Translations under genes and position numbers: made by a program | The notes under the pieces: model-generated | Databases searched by the model: none | What the model was told of the DNA's origin: nothing | What the model saw: only the letters and a program-made list of their open reading frames with translations | DNA from: Maricaulis sp. | GTDB taxonomy: Bacteria; Pseudomonadota; Alphaproteobacteria; Caulobacterales; Maricaulaceae | Length of the DNA: 64,000 nucleotides | NCBI GenBank assembly: GCA_017643585.1 | Contig: JAEPND010000002.1 | Location: 212,898 to 276,897 of the forward strand | Reading direction: 5' to 3' | Shown: piece after piece, positions 1-10,131 of the stretch | How positions within the stretch are numbered: the first letter of the stretch is position 1 | How the letters are laid out: every line of letters starts with the position of its first letter

Positions 1-441
1 GATATCGATGTCACGGGCCTCGACGACCTCTTCAAGGATCGGGCTCATGGCTTCATAGATCGGACGCATGGCAGACTGTTGCGTCGCGGCCAGTTCCTGC
101 TGGCGGATGCGACGCTGGACTTCCAGAGCCTGGAGCTGCTGGTTGAGCGTCTCGATGCGCTGCATGAGGTCCGGACGTGCCTGGATGGCGGCCGGGTTCA
201 TGGAGGCTGTTTCCGCGTTGAGTGCTTCGTTTTCCTGAGCGACCGGTGCCGTCAGGGCCTGCATTTCGGCTTCAACTTCCTGGGCGATCGCCGCGAGGCG
301 CGTCTGGACATGCTGACCGACCGCACTTTCCGCGAGCACACGCTCTTCATTGAATACCGCAATATTCGTCTGAGCCATCGCCGGAGCCGCGAGGCTCAGA
401 ACTGCGACTGGCAGCAGCAGAAGTGATTGGATGAATTTCAT
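1..441 (-). CDS. skp: OmpH/Skp-family periplasmic chaperone (3' end beyond window)
   Basis: Read from ATG at 441, the frame stays open to the window edge, giving the first 147 residues. Residues 1-23 are a Sec signal peptide (MKFIQ, a Leu/Ala core, ending APAMA before QTN). The mature part starts NIAVFNEERVL, the usual first strand of Skp, followed by a Gln/Glu/Ala-rich helical region that fits the coiled-coil tentacles. The Skp family holds unfolded outer-membrane proteins in the periplasm. It lies three bases downstream of bamA on the same strand, the standard bamA-skp order, and is probably translated from the same mRNA. Only the C-terminus is missing. Confidence 0.9.
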   Translation of the reverse strand, partial: MKFIQSLLLLPVAVLSLAAPAMAQTNIAVFNEERVLAESAVGQHVQTRLAAIAQEVEAEMQALTAPVAQENEALNAETASMNPAAIQARPDLMQRIETLNQQLQALEVQRRIRQQELAATQQSAMRPIYEAMSPILEEVVEARDIDI

Positions 442-444
442 AAC

Positions 445-2805
445 CTAGAACCCTGTTCTTGTACTGAAGCGGAAGAACTCCGTGCGATCGTATTCTTCCG
501 CCATGAATGCCTCTGCAAAGTCGAAACGGACAGGGCCAAACGGAGAGTCCCAGAAGACACTCAGACCGGCCGACGCCCGCAGCGCCAGATCATCGACTGT
601 AAAGACCGAGCTAACACCCTCGTCTATCTGATCCGCCGAGTCGAGCATGCCCAGCGTACCGAATTCAGTGAACAGCGCCCCGCGGATACCGTATTGTTCC
701 GGCAGGAAGCTCGGCAGGCTCAACTCAAGAGCACCGATTGCATAAAGCCTGCCACCCAGTGAATCACCCCGGATCAGCTCGCCTGTCGTCTCGTCACGCT
801 GAACCGTGCGCGGTCCAAGGCCACCGACGTCAAAACCGCGGAATGAGTTACCACCTTTGAAGAAACGGTCGTTAATGCGGATGCTGTCGCCGCCCCAACC
901 CACGGCGAAACCGGCATTACCGGTAAAGCTTGCGACCCAGCCACGGAAGAGCTCGTGGTAGAAGGCCGTCTGCACTTCCGTACGGACATAACGCACATCA
1001 CCGCCGACGCCGGCCAGATCCTGGTTCAAAACGAAACGGAAACCATCACTCGGCTCAATCGGATCGTTCAGGCGCGTCCAGGAGAAGGTGTAACCGACAA
1101 CAGAGGTCGTGCGATTACCGGCCTGCGAGGCCAGGGCTTGTGACGCACTGGAGAAGACCAGGACGTTGTCGTTACGCAGCGTATAGCGCAGCTGAAGGTT
1201 GGTCTGACGCGTCACCGGGAAACCAAGGCGAATACTGCCACCTGTGGATTCTGTCTGGAATGACGCTTCGCTCAGGAAATCCGAATTGACCCGGAACAGG
1301 TCAAAACCGGCCGCGAGATTGCGGTCCATGAAACGTGGTTCGGTGAAGCGGATATCGATCGTCTCCCGTCGGGAACTTGCCGATACACGCAGGCGCAGGA
1401 ACTGGCCGCGACCACGCAGATTTCGCTCGGAAATGGACAGGTCGACCAGGAAGGCATCCGTCGAGGAGAAACCGGCACCGAAAGCCAGCTCACCCGTCGG
1501 CTGTTCCGTCACATCGACCATCAGGCGCGCGCGGTCCGGCGTGGACCCCGGCGTCTCGGTGATCTCAACTTCCTCGAAGAAGCCCAGGCGACGGACGTTG
1601 TTGCGCGAGCGGTCGATCAGGACGCGGTTGAAGGCATCACCCTCAACGATGTTCAGCTCGCGGCGGATCACACGGTCCAGCGTCCGCGTATTGTTCACGA
1701 TGTCGATACGCTCAATATAGACCCGCGGTCCCTCGTCGATAACGTATTCCACGTCGACGGTGCGGGTTTCGCGATCACGGCGTGTCATCGGACGCACATT
1801 GACGAAGGCATAGCCCGACGCACCCGCCGCAAAGGTAAGCGTGTCGATCGCATCCTCGATCAGCTGGCCCTGATAGATATTGCCTTCCTGGGTCGGCAAC
1901 AGCGCGGCCAGGTAGTCCGGATCAAGATCCTCGATCTGGCTAGTAACCGTGACCTCGCCAAAATTATAGATCTCGCCCTCATCAATCGTGATGGTGATGT
2001 AGAAGCTTTCCTGGTCCGGCGTCAGCTCGGCAACAGAAGAAAGAACCCGGAAGTTGGCGTAACCCTGGTTCTGGTAGAATTGACGCAGCAGCTCGCGGTC
2101 ATATTCCAGGCGATCCGGGTCGTAATTGTCATTCGAGCTGAAGAAGCGCCACCAGCGCGATTCTTCCGTAACCAGCTCGCGGCGCAGCCGACGGTCGGTA
2201 AAGCTCTCATTGCCGATGAAATTGATCCGGCTGACACCGGTAACCGGACCTTCGGAGATCTCGAAAATCAGATCCACACGGTTCTGCGGAAGTTCGATGA
2301 TCTGCGGCGTCACGGACGCTGCGAAACGGCCTGAGCGGCGATAGACCTCGATAATGCGCTGAACATCGGACTGGACACGTGCGCGGGTGAAGATCGCGCG
2401 CGGTTGGGCCTGGATCTCGTCCGTGATCTTGTCGTCCGCCATGGCGCGGTTCCCTTCCAGGACCACGCGGTTGATGATCGGGTTCTCCTGGACACGGACG
2501 GTGACGAGCTCGCCATCATCCTGGATCTGGACATCAGAGAACAGGCCGGTTGCGAACAGTGTCTGGATGGACAGGTTGATCGTACGGTCATCCGCGTACT
2601 GACCCGGCTGGATCAGCAGGTAGGAAATCACCGTGTCTGATTCCACACGCTGATTGCCCTCAACCAGGATCTGCCGGATGACGGGACGTTCGGGCGCCTG
2701 GACGGCTGCCGCTTCCTCCTGTGCCGGTTGCGCCTGCGCCGACGCAAGTGCGCCGAAGCTAAAGGTCATCAGGGCTGCAAAGAGCACACGCAAAACACTC
2801 GCCAT
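445..2805 (-). CDS. bamA: Outer membrane protein assembly factor BamA
   Basis: BamA inserts beta-barrel proteins into the outer membrane. From ATG at 2805 the product has 786 residues: a signal peptide (MASVLRVLFAAL to about ASAQA), five POTRA repeats (about 40-420) and a 16-strand barrel to a C-terminal Phe (STRTGF), the expected barrel signature. The VRFDFAEAF segment near the end matches the last strands of the family. An in-frame TTG at 2835 would add ten residues before the signal peptide and overlap the rseP stop; I prefer the ATG because the signal peptide then starts normally. It lies between rseP and skp, as in most proteobacteria. Confidence 0.96.
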   Translation of the reverse strand: MASVLRVLFAALMTFSFGALASAQAQPAQEEAAAVQAPERPVIRQILVEGNQRVESDTVISYLLIQPGQYADDRTINLSIQTLFATGLFSDVQIQDDGELVTVRVQENPIINRVVLEGNRAMADDKITDEIQAQPRAIFTRARVQSDVQRIIEVYRRSGRFAASVTPQIIELPQNRVDLIFEISEGPVTGVSRINFIGNESFTDRRLRRELVTEESRWWRFFSSNDNYDPDRLEYDRELLRQFYQNQGYANFRVLSSVAELTPDQESFYITITIDEGEIYNFGEVTVTSQIEDLDPDYLAALLPTQEGNIYQGQLIEDAIDTLTFAAGASGYAFVNVRPMTRRDRETRTVDVEYVIDEGPRVYIERIDIVNNTRTLDRVIRRELNIVEGDAFNRVLIDRSRNNVRRLGFFEEVEITETPGSTPDRARLMVDVTEQPTGELAFGAGFSSTDAFLVDLSISERNLRGRGQFLRLRVSASSRRETIDIRFTEPRFMDRNLAAGFDLFRVNSDFLSEASFQTESTGGSIRLGFPVTRQTNLQLRYTLRNDNVLVFSSASQALASQAGNRTTSVVGYTFSWTRLNDPIEPSDGFRFVLNQDLAGVGGDVRYVRTEVQTAFYHELFRGWVASFTGNAGFAVGWGGDSIRINDRFFKGGNSFRGFDVGGLGPRTVQRDETTGELIRGDSLGGRLYAIGALELSLPSFLPEQYGIRGALFTEFGTLGMLDSADQIDEGVSSVFTVDDLALRASAGLSVFWDSPFGPVRFDFAEAFMAEEYDRTEFFRFSTRTGF

Positions 2806-2831
2806 GGAAGATCGCCGTTCTCTGAACTCAA

Positions 2832-4025
2832 TCAAAAGAATTGACTGAGCTTGTAGTTAATGTCGTTCCAGGTGGCTAAAAGCATCATCATGAGCACAAG
2901 TGCAAGCCCCAATCGAAAACCGATGGCCTGAGCTTTCATGCTCAGCGGACGACGCGCCACTGCCTCATATGCGTAATACACAAGATGCCCGCCGTCGAGG
3001 ATGGGAATCGGCAGCAAGTTCACCAATCCCAGTCCAACCGAGAGAAAACCGGCCAGTTGGACCAGATTAATAAACAGCAAGAATGCACTTTCCCCGGGCG
3101 TGCGCCCCGCATCCACGCTGCGCTGTGCCGTCTGGCCTGCGGCCTCTGCGATTCCCAGTGGCCCGTTGAGCAGGCTGGTATCGGCACGCCCCGTAACGAT
3201 ATGGCCGACATAACGCCCGGTCATGGAGACGGCGGACCAGGTACGGTCGATACCATGCCCGATGGCCGAGACCAGCCCGACCGGCGTTAGCGGATAATCA
3301 TCACGCCGAATAAGTTGTGGAACATTGCCCAGACCCAGCTGGCCGAATGTGCGTGTTCCGCCAAACTCGTCTTCCACCTCGGTGGCGCGAGGCGTGGCGC
3401 GCAGGGTCAGCTGTTGCTCTCCGCGGGTAACATCAAAGGCGATTTCCTGCCCCGGACGCCAGATCACTTCGGTGATGATCTCCTGGAAACTGGTGATTTC
3501 ATTGCCGTTGATGGCAATAATCTCATCGCCTTCGCGAAAACCTGCATCCTCGGCAGCCGAACCGGCCGTGACCGAACCCACAATTGCCGGCTGATAAGCC
3601 GGTCCGCCAATGGACAAAGCCAGGGTCGCGAAAATGAAAATAGCCAGAATGAAGTTCGCGATCGGGCCGGCGGCAGTAATGAAGCTGCGCGCCCAGATCG
3701 GCTTGAAGTGATAACACTTGTCGGCTGCAGGCCCCATGCGCTGGTGCAATTCCGCCAGCTTCTCCGCATCCGGCTCGCTGGCCGCGCCTGCATCGCCCAG
3801 GAATTTCACATACCCGCCAAGTGGAAAGGCCGCGACACGCCAGACGGTGCCGTGCTTGTCACGTCCCGACCACAGCGTCGGCCCGAAGCCCATGGAAAAC
3901 GCCTCGGCATGCACACCGCAGATGCGCCCGGCCCAATAGTGGCCGAGCTCGTGGATAACCACGACCACGGAGATGAGGAAGATAAAGGAAAATGTTCCCA
4001 GCAGGAGACCCGCGATGGCACTCAT
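2832..4025 (-). CDS. rseP: Site-2 intramembrane zinc metalloprotease RseP
   Basis: RseP cleaves anti-sigma factors and signal-peptide remnants inside the inner membrane. The 397-residue product has the zinc motif HELGH (H25, E26, H29) in its first membrane helix, a central PDZ region (about 120-210), and the second metal-binding segment LLPIPILDGGHL near residue 345, all in the usual order. Four membrane segments are expected. It sits between dxr (18 bases upstream) and bamA. ATG at 4025 is the only sensible start, because the catalytic helix begins about 15 residues later. Confidence 0.97.
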   Translation of the reverse strand: MSAIAGLLLGTFSFIFLISVVVVIHELGHYWAGRICGVHAEAFSMGFGPTLWSGRDKHGTVWRVAAFPLGGYVKFLGDAGAASEPDAEKLAELHQRMGPAADKCYHFKPIWARSFITAAGPIANFILAIFIFATLALSIGGPAYQPAIVGSVTAGSAAEDAGFREGDEIIAINGNEITSFQEIITEVIWRPGQEIAFDVTRGEQQLTLRATPRATEVEDEFGGTRTFGQLGLGNVPQLIRRDDYPLTPVGLVSAIGHGIDRTWSAVSMTGRYVGHIVTGRADTSLLNGPLGIAEAAGQTAQRSVDAGRTPGESAFLLFINLVQLAGFLSVGLGLVNLLPIPILDGGHLVYYAYEAVARRPLSMKAQAIGFRLGLALVLMMMLLATWNDINYKLSQFF

Positions 4026-4043
4026 TTTACGTTCCGTATTCTC

Positions 4044-5228
4044 TTATGCTGCGGCAACAGCAATCAATTCGCGTGCCAATTCACGGGCACGATGATCGAT
4101 CGCAAATACATCGTCAAATGACGAGAGCTGTTGGGGCATATCCGTGTCCTTGAGGGACAGATCCATCACCTGTTCAACACTGGCGGCGATATCGAGAAAA
4201 CCGATACGCTCTGCCAGGAACGCCTCGACAGCAATCTCATTGGCGGCATTGAGCACCGCCGGCAGCATGCCGCCTTGCCGAACCGCCTCCCGCGCCAGGC
4301 GCATGGCCGGAAAACGCTTGAGGTCGGGCGTCTCGAAATCCAGCCTCGAAATGGCACACAAATCCAGCGGAGCCACAGGAGCTTGCATGCGTTGTGGCCA
4401 GGACAGGGCATTGGCGATCGGCGTGCGCATGTCCGGCGAGCCCATCTGCGACAACACACTGCCGTCGGCATAATGCACTAGCCCATGCACGATGGATTGC
4501 GGATGAACGGCGACATCAACCTGGCTTTCGGGAAGATCAAACAACCAGCAGGCCTCGATGATCTCCAGACCCTTGTTCATCATGGTGGCGCTGTCGATGG
4601 TGATCTTCGCGCCCATCTCCCAGGTCGGGTGCGCCAGCGCATCTGCGCGGCGCGCCTGGCTCATTTGCTCGAGCGTCCAGCCTCTGAACGGCCCACCCGA
4701 GGCTGTCAGGGTGATCTTGTCGATATGCTTTTTCTGCCGACTGTCGAAAACCTGGTAAATTGCATTGTGCTCGGAATCGACCGGCAGCAATTCTGTGCCC
4801 GCCCTTGCTGCCGCCTGCATGAACAAACCGCCCGCACACACCAGGCATTCCTTGTTGGCAAAAGCCAGCGCCCGCCCCTGCTCCAGCGCCGCAAGTGTTG
4901 GCCGCAATCCCGCCGCCCCCACGATTGCGGCCATCGTCCAGTCCGCGTCGAGGCGAGCCGCGTTCACAACCGCTTCCGGTCCACAGCCAATATCAATGCC
5001 CTGCCCTGATAGCGCCTCACGCAGGCGTGTCTCGCCGTCCGCGTCTGCGAGCGCGACCATTTTCGGGCGGAATTTGAGGGCAAGCCGGATCAGCTCATCC
5101 ACATTGGTGTGTGCGGTCAGGGCAATAATGTCATACACGCCCGGCTGCGCACGCTCGATCAGGTCGAGAGTTGCGGCGCCTACCGATCCAGTTGCGCCCA
5201 GAACGCTGATTTTCCGAGTATCTGTCAT
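4044..5228 (-). CDS. dxr: 1-deoxy-D-xylulose 5-phosphate reductoisomerase
   Basis: This enzyme makes 2-C-methyl-D-erythritol 4-phosphate from DXP with NADPH, the committed step of the non-mevalonate isoprenoid pathway, in the cytosol. The 394-residue product begins with the nucleotide-binding motif LGATGSVG (residues 9-16). It carries the metal and substrate segments VDSEHNAI and TASGGPF, and the flexible-loop region PTWEMGAKITIDSATMMNKG. Its ATG overlaps the cdsA stop as ATGA, and uppS follows in the same operon, so isoprenoid synthesis and its use for undecaprenyl diphosphate are encoded together. Confidence 0.98.
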   Translation of the reverse strand: MTDTRKISVLGATGSVGAATLDLIERAQPGVYDIIALTAHTNVDELIRLALKFRPKMVALADADGETRLREALSGQGIDIGCGPEAVVNAARLDADWTMAAIVGAAGLRPTLAALEQGRALAFANKECLVCAGGLFMQAAARAGTELLPVDSEHNAIYQVFDSRQKKHIDKITLTASGGPFRGWTLEQMSQARRADALAHPTWEMGAKITIDSATMMNKGLEIIEACWLFDLPESQVDVAVHPQSIVHGLVHYADGSVLSQMGSPDMRTPIANALSWPQRMQAPVAPLDLCAISRLDFETPDLKRFPAMRLAREAVRQGGMLPAVLNAANEIAVEAFLAERIGFLDIAASVEQVMDLSLKDTDMPQQLSSFDDVFAIDHRARELARELIAVAAA

Positions 5229-6028
5229 GCCGCCGACCAGCCGAGATCGATAAAGCGCGACGCAATCACCGCTGTTACAACAGCCAGCATCAATGCATCT
5301 ACGCGGTCCAGGACACCCCCATGTCCGGGGATGAGTGTACCTGAATCTTTGACGCCAAAGGACCTTTTGAACAGTGACATGGCCAGGTCACCGCCGACAG
5401 AGGCCAGGGCCACAATGCCCGAGAACACCATCACGGCAGCAATATCGAGCGAGAAGAGCTGCCCGGCCGCATATCCGGCAAGCACGCCCATGCTCACGCC
5501 CGCCAACAGTCCGGACCAGGTCTTGTTGGGGCTGGCCTGAGGCAGGAGTTTGGGTCCGCCCAGCCATGTTCCCGCCAGATAGGCGAAACTGTCAGCGGCC
5601 CAGACGATGGCGAACAACAGGATTACTGCTTCCAGCCCGTGAGAGACCTCTGCCCGCATCGCAGCCAGCAGTCCGGCGCTGAGCGAAACGTAAAGCACGC
5701 CCAACACCTCTATGGACCAGCCACGACGCCAGCGCTCTACCCCTGATGCGATCGTTCCCAGAGCGCCCCAAGCAAGCGCCTCCTGGATAGAGGTTTGCCC
5801 GGCCAGCAAAACCGATCCCGACGCCGTGGCACAGGCTATGGCATAGGCAACCGGCGGGGCGTCCTCGTCGGACATCTGGATCCATTCCCAGGCCATGGCG
5901 GCCGCGAAGGCGGCTACCCAGGCCGTAAAGAACAGCCCGCCCATCCAGAGCAGGAAGACCGCGAGTGGACCGAGGATCAGGGCGGAGATCAAACGGCGCT
6001 TGAAGACCGGATCATGCCGCTCCGGCAT
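5225..6028 (-). CDS. cdsA: Phosphatidate cytidylyltransferase
   Basis: CdsA makes CDP-diacylglycerol from phosphatidate and CTP at the inner membrane, the branch point for phospholipids. The 267-residue product has about eight hydrophobic segments and ends with the CDP-alcohol signature region (FKRSFGVKDSGTLIPGHGGVLDRVD, about residues 215-240). I chose ATG at 6028 because a GGAGG sits five bases before it and MPERHDPVFKRR precedes the first membrane segment. Longer in-frame starts up to 6181 would overlap most of the uppS 3' end. With this start it still overlaps uppS by 17 bases, suggesting coupled translation. Confidence 0.96.
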   Translation of the reverse strand: MPERHDPVFKRRLISALILGPLAVFLLWMGGLFFTAWVAAFAAAMAWEWIQMSDEDAPPVAYAIACATASGSVLLAGQTSIQEALAWGALGTIASGVERWRRGWSIEVLGVLYVSLSAGLLAAMRAEVSHGLEAVILLFAIVWAADSFAYLAGTWLGGPKLLPQASPNKTWSGLLAGVSMGVLAGYAAGQLFSLDIAAVMVFSGIVALASVGGDLAMSLFKRSFGVKDSGTLIPGHGGVLDRVDALMLAVVTAVIASRFIDLGWSAA

Positions 6029-6749
6029 CAACGCCTCCATAGCGGCGATCGCGTTGCTGGAATGAATCGAGCGCTCGGCCGAGCTCGACATCATCAAAAT
6101 CCGGCCACAGGACATCGGTGAAGTAGAACTCGGCATAAGCAGCCTGCCAAAGCAGGAAATTGGATATCCGTTGCTCGCCACTTGTCCGGATCATCAAATC
6201 CACATCTGGCAGGCCCGCCGTATCCAGCGCCGCGGACAACCGCCCTTCATCAATGTCAGACGGGTTGAGATCGCCGGCGCGTACGGCTTCGGCCAGGCTC
6301 TGAGCCGCCCGGATCAACTCATCGCGACCGCCATAATTGAAGGCGATATTGAGGTTGAAATCGGTGTTTTCTGCCGTGTCGGTCTCAGCCTTGGTGACGA
6401 TTTCGGCAAGGTCCGGCGTCAAATCATCCCGCCGCCCGATAATCCGGATCCGCACACCCTTTTTCTTGAGCGATGCAAGATCCGCCGCCACATAGCGCTT
6501 CATCAACTCGAACAAGGCGCCGACCTCATCCGCAGGCCGGTTCCAGTTTTCGGTCGAGAAACTGAACAGGGTCAGGGTGCGGACACCCCGGTCCCCGGCC
6601 GCTTCGACCACGCGCCGAACCGCTTCAACGCCCTTGGAATGTCCAAATGTGCGGGGACGGCCGCGTTGCTGCGCCCAGCGGCCATTCCCATCCATGATGA
6701 TGGCGACATGCTGCGGAACGCTCGTTCTGTCCGATGCGGTCTCGCTCAT
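6012..6749 (-). CDS. uppS: Undecaprenyl diphosphate synthase
   Basis: This cis-prenyltransferase extends farnesyl diphosphate with isopentenyl diphosphate to the C55 lipid carrier for peptidoglycan and other envelope polymers. The 245-residue protein has the diagnostic motif IMDGNGRWA with catalytic Asp20, the LTLFSFSTENWNRP segment, and the C-terminal substrate motif RTSGEQRISNFLLWQ. Length is normal for the family. It lies between frr (24 bases upstream) and cdsA. Confidence 0.98.
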   Translation of the reverse strand: MSETASDRTSVPQHVAIIMDGNGRWAQQRGRPRTFGHSKGVEAVRRVVEAAGDRGVRTLTLFSFSTENWNRPADEVGALFELMKRYVAADLASLKKKGVRIRIIGRRDDLTPDLAEIVTKAETDTAENTDFNLNIAFNYGGRDELIRAAQSLAEAVRAGDLNPSDIDEGRLSAALDTAGLPDVDLMIRTSGEQRISNFLLWQAAYAEFYFTDVLWPDFDDVELGRALDSFQQRDRRYGGVDAGAA

Positions 6750-6773
6750 AGAAGTGTCGCCTCGCTCAGGTCG

Positions 6774-7331
6774 TCAGACCTGCATGATTTCTTCTTGTTT
6801 GGTCTTCAGGTTTTCATCGATCTTCTTGATCGCGTCATTCGTCAGTTTCTGGACGTCCTCGGCAAAGGACTTGTGCTCGTCCTCGGACAGCGTACCGTCC
6901 TTTTCCAGCTTTTTCAGACCATCCATGCCGTCACGGCGCACATTGCGGACCGCAACACGAGCGTTCTCCGCATAGCTGCCTGCCAGCTTGGCCAGTTCGG
7001 CACGACGCTCTTCGTTCAGCGGCGGGATCGGAATACGCAGGAGCTGACCTTCCACAACCGGGTTCAGACCCAGCTGGGAATTGCGGATGGCCTTGTCGAC
7101 AGCACCGACCATCTCCTTGTCCCAGATCTGGACCGAGATCATGCGCGGTTCCGGAACAGACACGGTGCCAACCTGGTTGATCGGCGTCGGCGTTCCGTAG
7201 GCTTCCACCTTGATCGGGTCGAGCAGATTGGCGCTGGCGCGGCCCGTTCTCAGACCCGCAAACTCCTTGCGCAGCGACTCAATGGCGCCGTCCATGCGGC
7301 GTTTCAGATCATCCTCATCATAATCGCTCAT
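6774..7331 (-). CDS. frr: Ribosome recycling factor
   Basis: RRF splits post-termination ribosomes together with EF-G. At 185 residues it has the normal length. It shows the conserved [19 protein letters not shown] (about 28-46), the VQIWDK segment, the [10 protein letters not shown] hinge region, and the C-terminal helix [17 protein letters not shown]. It is 26 bases downstream of pyrH, the near-universal bacterial order pyrH-frr. Confidence 0.98.
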   Translation of the reverse strand: MSDYDEDDLKRRMDGAIESLRKEFAGLRTGRASANLLDPIKVEAYGTPTPINQVGTVSVPEPRMISVQIWDKEMVGAVDKAIRNSQLGLNPVVEGQLLRIPIPPLNEERRAELAKLAGSYAENARVAVRNVRRDGMDGLKKLEKDGTLSEDEHKSFAEDVQKLTNDAIKKIDENLKTKQEEIMQV

Positions 7332-7357
7332 GGGTCTCTTCCCTTATCGTGTTGCGA

Positions 7358-8131
7358 TCAGGCCGTTTCTTCTGAACGAACCTGACCGATAATCGTGCAC
7401 ACACCCTCGCCGCCGAGAACCTGGGCGAGGCCACCTTGCTCGTGGATGCTGAAGACCACGATCGGAATGCGGTTTTCACGCATCAAGGTCACGGCCGAGG
7501 CATCCATCACACGCAGATCGCGTGTGAGAACGTCAAGATAGTCGAGTTGATCATATCGTTCCGCGTCCGAATTGGTGCGCGGATCATCGCTGTAGACACC
7601 ATCGACCTGGGTGCCCTTGAAGAGCGCATCACAGCCCATTTCCGCAGCGCGCAGCGCCGCTGCCGTGTCGGTGGTGAAAAACGGATTGCCGGTCCCGGCC
7701 GCAAAGATGACAACGCGCCCCTTCTCCATATGCCGCGTGGCGCGACGACGGATATAGGGTTCACACACCGTGGTCATCGGAATAGCCGATTGCACCCGGG
7801 TCTGGACACCAATGCTTTCAAGAGCGGTCTGCATGGCCAGGGCATTCATCACCGTCGCCAGCATGCCCATATAGTCGGCAGCGGTGCGGTCCATGCCCTT
7901 GGCGGCGCCGGAAAGCCCACGGAAGATATTGCCGCCGCCAATGACGAGGCACATCTCGGTGCCGCCTTCGACGGCCTGTTTGACTTCTTGCGCGATACGA
8001 TTGGCGGTTTCCAGGTCGATACCAAATTGTTGGGAGCCCATGAGGGCTTCACCGGAAACCTTAAGAAGAACCCGCCGGAAACGCGGCGGATTGCTGGCGC
8101 CTGATGGCGTGGAGGAAGCTGAGTCGGTCAC
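7358..8131 (-). CDS. pyrH: UMP kinase
   Basis: UMP kinase phosphorylates UMP to UDP in pyrimidine synthesis and belongs to the amino acid kinase fold. The 257-residue product has the phosphate-binding [11 protein letters not shown] (about 22-32), [10 protein letters not shown] (about 63-72) and the uridylate-site segment near [15 protein letters not shown]. The only start upstream of the first strand is a GTG at 8131, with a weak ribosome-binding site; the first 17 residues are Ser/Pro-rich and probably disordered. A hairpin separates it from tsf. Confidence 0.96.
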   Translation of the reverse strand: MTDSASSTPSGASNPPRFRRVLLKVSGEALMGSQQFGIDLETANRIAQEVKQAVEGGTEMCLVIGGGNIFRGLSGAAKGMDRTAADYMGMLATVMNALAMQTALESIGVQTRVQSAIPMTTVCEPYIRRRATRHMEKGRVVIFAAGTGNPFFTTDTAAALRAAEMGCDALFKGTQVDGVYSDDPRTNSDAERYDQLDYLDVLTRDLRVMDASAVTLMRENRIPIVVFSIHEQGGLAQVLGGEGVCTIIGQVRSEETA

Positions 8132-8153
8132 GGTGTGGCAGCATACAGAAAGC

Positions 8154-8175
8154 GCCGGAGCTGAAAAGCTCCGGC
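8154..8175 (-). terminator. Hairpin after tsf
   Basis: A perfect 9-bp inverted repeat, GCCGGAGCT / AGCTCCGGC with a four-base loop, lies 17 bases after the tsf stop. On the minus strand it is followed by GCTTTCTGT rather than a clean T-run, so it may be a weak terminator or an RNA-stabilising hairpin that still lets transcription reach pyrH. Confidence 0.65.
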
Positions 8176-8191
8176 ACTCGCTGTTTTTGAC

Positions 8192-9127
8192 TTAGGCCTG
8201 GCCAGTTGCAGCAGCAACTTCAGCGGCGAAGTCTTCTTCTTTCTTCTCAACGCCTTCGCCCAGGGCGACGCGCTGGAAGCCGACGATCTCAACCGGCGTG
8301 CCCAGCTCTTTGGACGCGTTGGCCAGAACCTGTTCGATCGTGTTGTCCGGGTCCATGACGAAGGACTGCTTTAGCAGCACAACTTCTTCGTAGAACTTGC
8401 GCATGCGGCCTTCGACCATTTTCTCGACGATCTGCTCCGGCTTGCCGGACTGACGCGCCTGGTCAGCGAACACTTCGCGTTCCTTGTCCGCGATCGCGCT
8501 GTCGACACCATCGGTGTCAACGGCAACAGCAACGGCCGGGGAACCCGCAGCGACGTGCATGGCGATCTTGCGGCCCAGCTCGGCCAGCTTGCCGGCATCA
8601 CCGTCAGACTTGAGCGCAACGATCACACCCAGAGCGCCCATGCCATCAGCAGCAGCATTGTGCACGTAGGAAGACACAACACCCGTACCGGCGTCCAGCT
8701 TGAAGACGCGGCGCAGGGACATGTTCTCGCCGATCGTGGCGATCAGGTTGGTCAGGGTCGCTTCAACCGTTTCACCGGACGGCAGGGTCGCAGCGTTGAG
8801 CGCGTCAACCGTACCCTCGGTGGTCAGGGCCAGCTTGGCGATCTCGGCAACAGCCGCCTGGAATTTTTCGTTGCGAGCAACGAAGTCGGTTTCAGAGTTG
8901 ACCTCTACAACAGCGCCATTGGCGCCATCGGTAGCAACGGCAACCAGACCTTCCGCAGCAACGCGGTCAGCCTTCTTGGCAGCCTTGGACAGACCCTTCT
9001 TGCGCAGCCAGTCAACAGCGGCTTCAAAATCGCCGTCCGTCTCGTTGAGCGCCTTTTTGCAGTCCATCATGCCAACGCCGGTTTTTTCGCGAAGTTCCTT
9101 CACGAGAGCAGCAGTAATCGCGGCCAT
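8192..9127 (-). CDS. tsf: Elongation factor Ts
   Basis: EF-Ts is the nucleotide-exchange factor for EF-Tu. The 311-residue product has the UBA-like N-terminus [24 protein letters not shown] with the TGVGMMDCK signature, then [11 protein letters not shown] (about 77-87), then the coiled-coil and C-terminal modules. The start is fixed by an AGGAG about seven bases before ATG. It follows rpsB by 37 bases, forming the standard rpsB-tsf operon. Confidence 0.98.
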   Translation of the reverse strand: MAAITAALVKELREKTGVGMMDCKKALNETDGDFEAAVDWLRKKGLSKAAKKADRVAAEGLVAVATDGANGAVVEVNSETDFVARNEKFQAAVAEIAKLALTTEGTVDALNAATLPSGETVEATLTNLIATIGENMSLRRVFKLDAGTGVVSSYVHNAAADGMGALGVIVALKSDGDAGKLAELGRKIAMHVAAGSPAVAVAVDTDGVDSAIADKEREVFADQARQSGKPEQIVEKMVEGRMRKFYEEVVLLKQSFVMDPDNTIEQVLANASKELGTPVEIVGFQRVALGEGVEKKEEDFAAEVAAATGQA

Positions 9128-9164
9128 CGGTTTCTCCTGGAATAAATAGAGTACCTAAAGAAGC

Positions 9165-10019
9165 TTATGCTTCGGTCTTGTCAGATTCAGAGGACGCTTC
9201 CGGAGCAGCAGCCTCTTCGGTGGCTTCAGCAGCAGGAGCCGCCTCTTCCGCCGGAGCCTCTTCGGCAGCCAGCATGGCTTCAACCGGAGCTTCTGCTTCA
9301 CCCAGATCAACGCCCATGGCCAGCTGGCTGTCCGCCATACCGTCCAGAACAGCGTCAGCGATCAGGTCGCAATACAGCGAGATCGCGCGGGATGCGTCAT
9401 CATTGCCCGGGATCGGCATGTCGATCGGGTCCGGGTCACAATTGGTGTCGACGATCGCAACAACCGGGATGCCCAGCTTCTTGGCTTCCTGGATGGCAAT
9501 CGCTTCCTTGTTGGTGTCGATCACGAACATCAGGTCCGGCGTGCCGCCCATGTCCTTGATACCGCCCAGGGAGCGTTCCAGCTTCTCGCGCTCACGGGTG
9601 AGCATCAGCTGTTCTTTCTTGGTCAGGCCGTCAACGCCGCCTTCGCTGTCGAACATGGCTTCCAGCTCACGCAGGCGCGCGATGGAGTTGGAGATCGTGG
9701 CCCAGTTGGTCAGCGTGCCGCCGAGCCAGCGCTGGTTCATATAGTACTGCGCACAGCGAGAAGCCGCCGCGGCAACCGGATCGGAGGCCTGGCGCTTGGT
9801 GCCGACGAAAAGAATACGTCCGCCCTTGGCAGCCGTGTCGCGGACCTTGACCAGGGCCTGGTGCAGCAGCGGCACGGTCTGGGACAGGTCAATAATGTGG
9901 ATGTTGGCGCGATCGCCGAAGATGTAGTCTTTCATCTTCGGGTTCCAGCGGTGGGTCTGGTGGCCGAAGTGACAACCAGCTTCGAGCAGCTGGCGCATGC
10001 TGAATTCAGGGAGAGCCAT
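9165..10019 (-). CDS. rpsB: 30S ribosomal protein S2
   Basis: S2 is a small-subunit protein that joins late in assembly. From ATG at 10019 the 284-residue product opens [21 protein letters not shown], the typical S2 start, with an AAGGAT about seven bases before it. The open frame continues upstream to 10160, but that would place the S2 start 47 residues inside and read through the leader hairpin. After the conserved core (about 230 residues) there is an Ala/Glu-rich acidic tail of about 45 residues, a common alphaproteobacterial extension. Confidence 0.97.
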   Translation of the reverse strand: MALPEFSMRQLLEAGCHFGHQTHRWNPKMKDYIFGDRANIHIIDLSQTVPLLHQALVKVRDTAAKGGRILFVGTKRQASDPVAAAASRCAQYYMNQRWLGGTLTNWATISNSIARLRELEAMFDSEGGVDGLTKKEQLMLTREREKLERSLGGIKDMGGTPDLMFVIDTNKEAIAIQEAKKLGIPVVAIVDTNCDPDPIDMPIPGNDDASRAISLYCDLIADAVLDGMADSQLAMGVDLGEAEAPVEAMLAAEEAPAEEAAPAAEATEEAAAPEASSESDKTEA

Positions 10020-10045
10020 CGATGTATCCTTTTCCGGTTGGCCTC

Positions 10046-10116
10046 CACGGAGCGGAGTCGCTTGCCTGGACAAACGACACCGGAGCGGCAGGCAACGCGC
10101 CCGCCGGAGCTCCGTG
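10046..10116 (-). promoter_or_regulatory. Structured 5' leader of rpsB
   Basis: Between the promoter and the rpsB start are two nested perfect stems: an outer 8-bp stem pairing 10046-10053 with 10109-10116, and an inner 7-bp stem pairing 10062-10068 with 10089-10095. The roughly 105-base leader is long enough for autogenous control by S2, which is known for rpsB leaders in other bacteria. That role here is inferred from position and structure only. Confidence 0.6.
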
Positions 10117-10131
10117 TGCGTAATGAGGCGG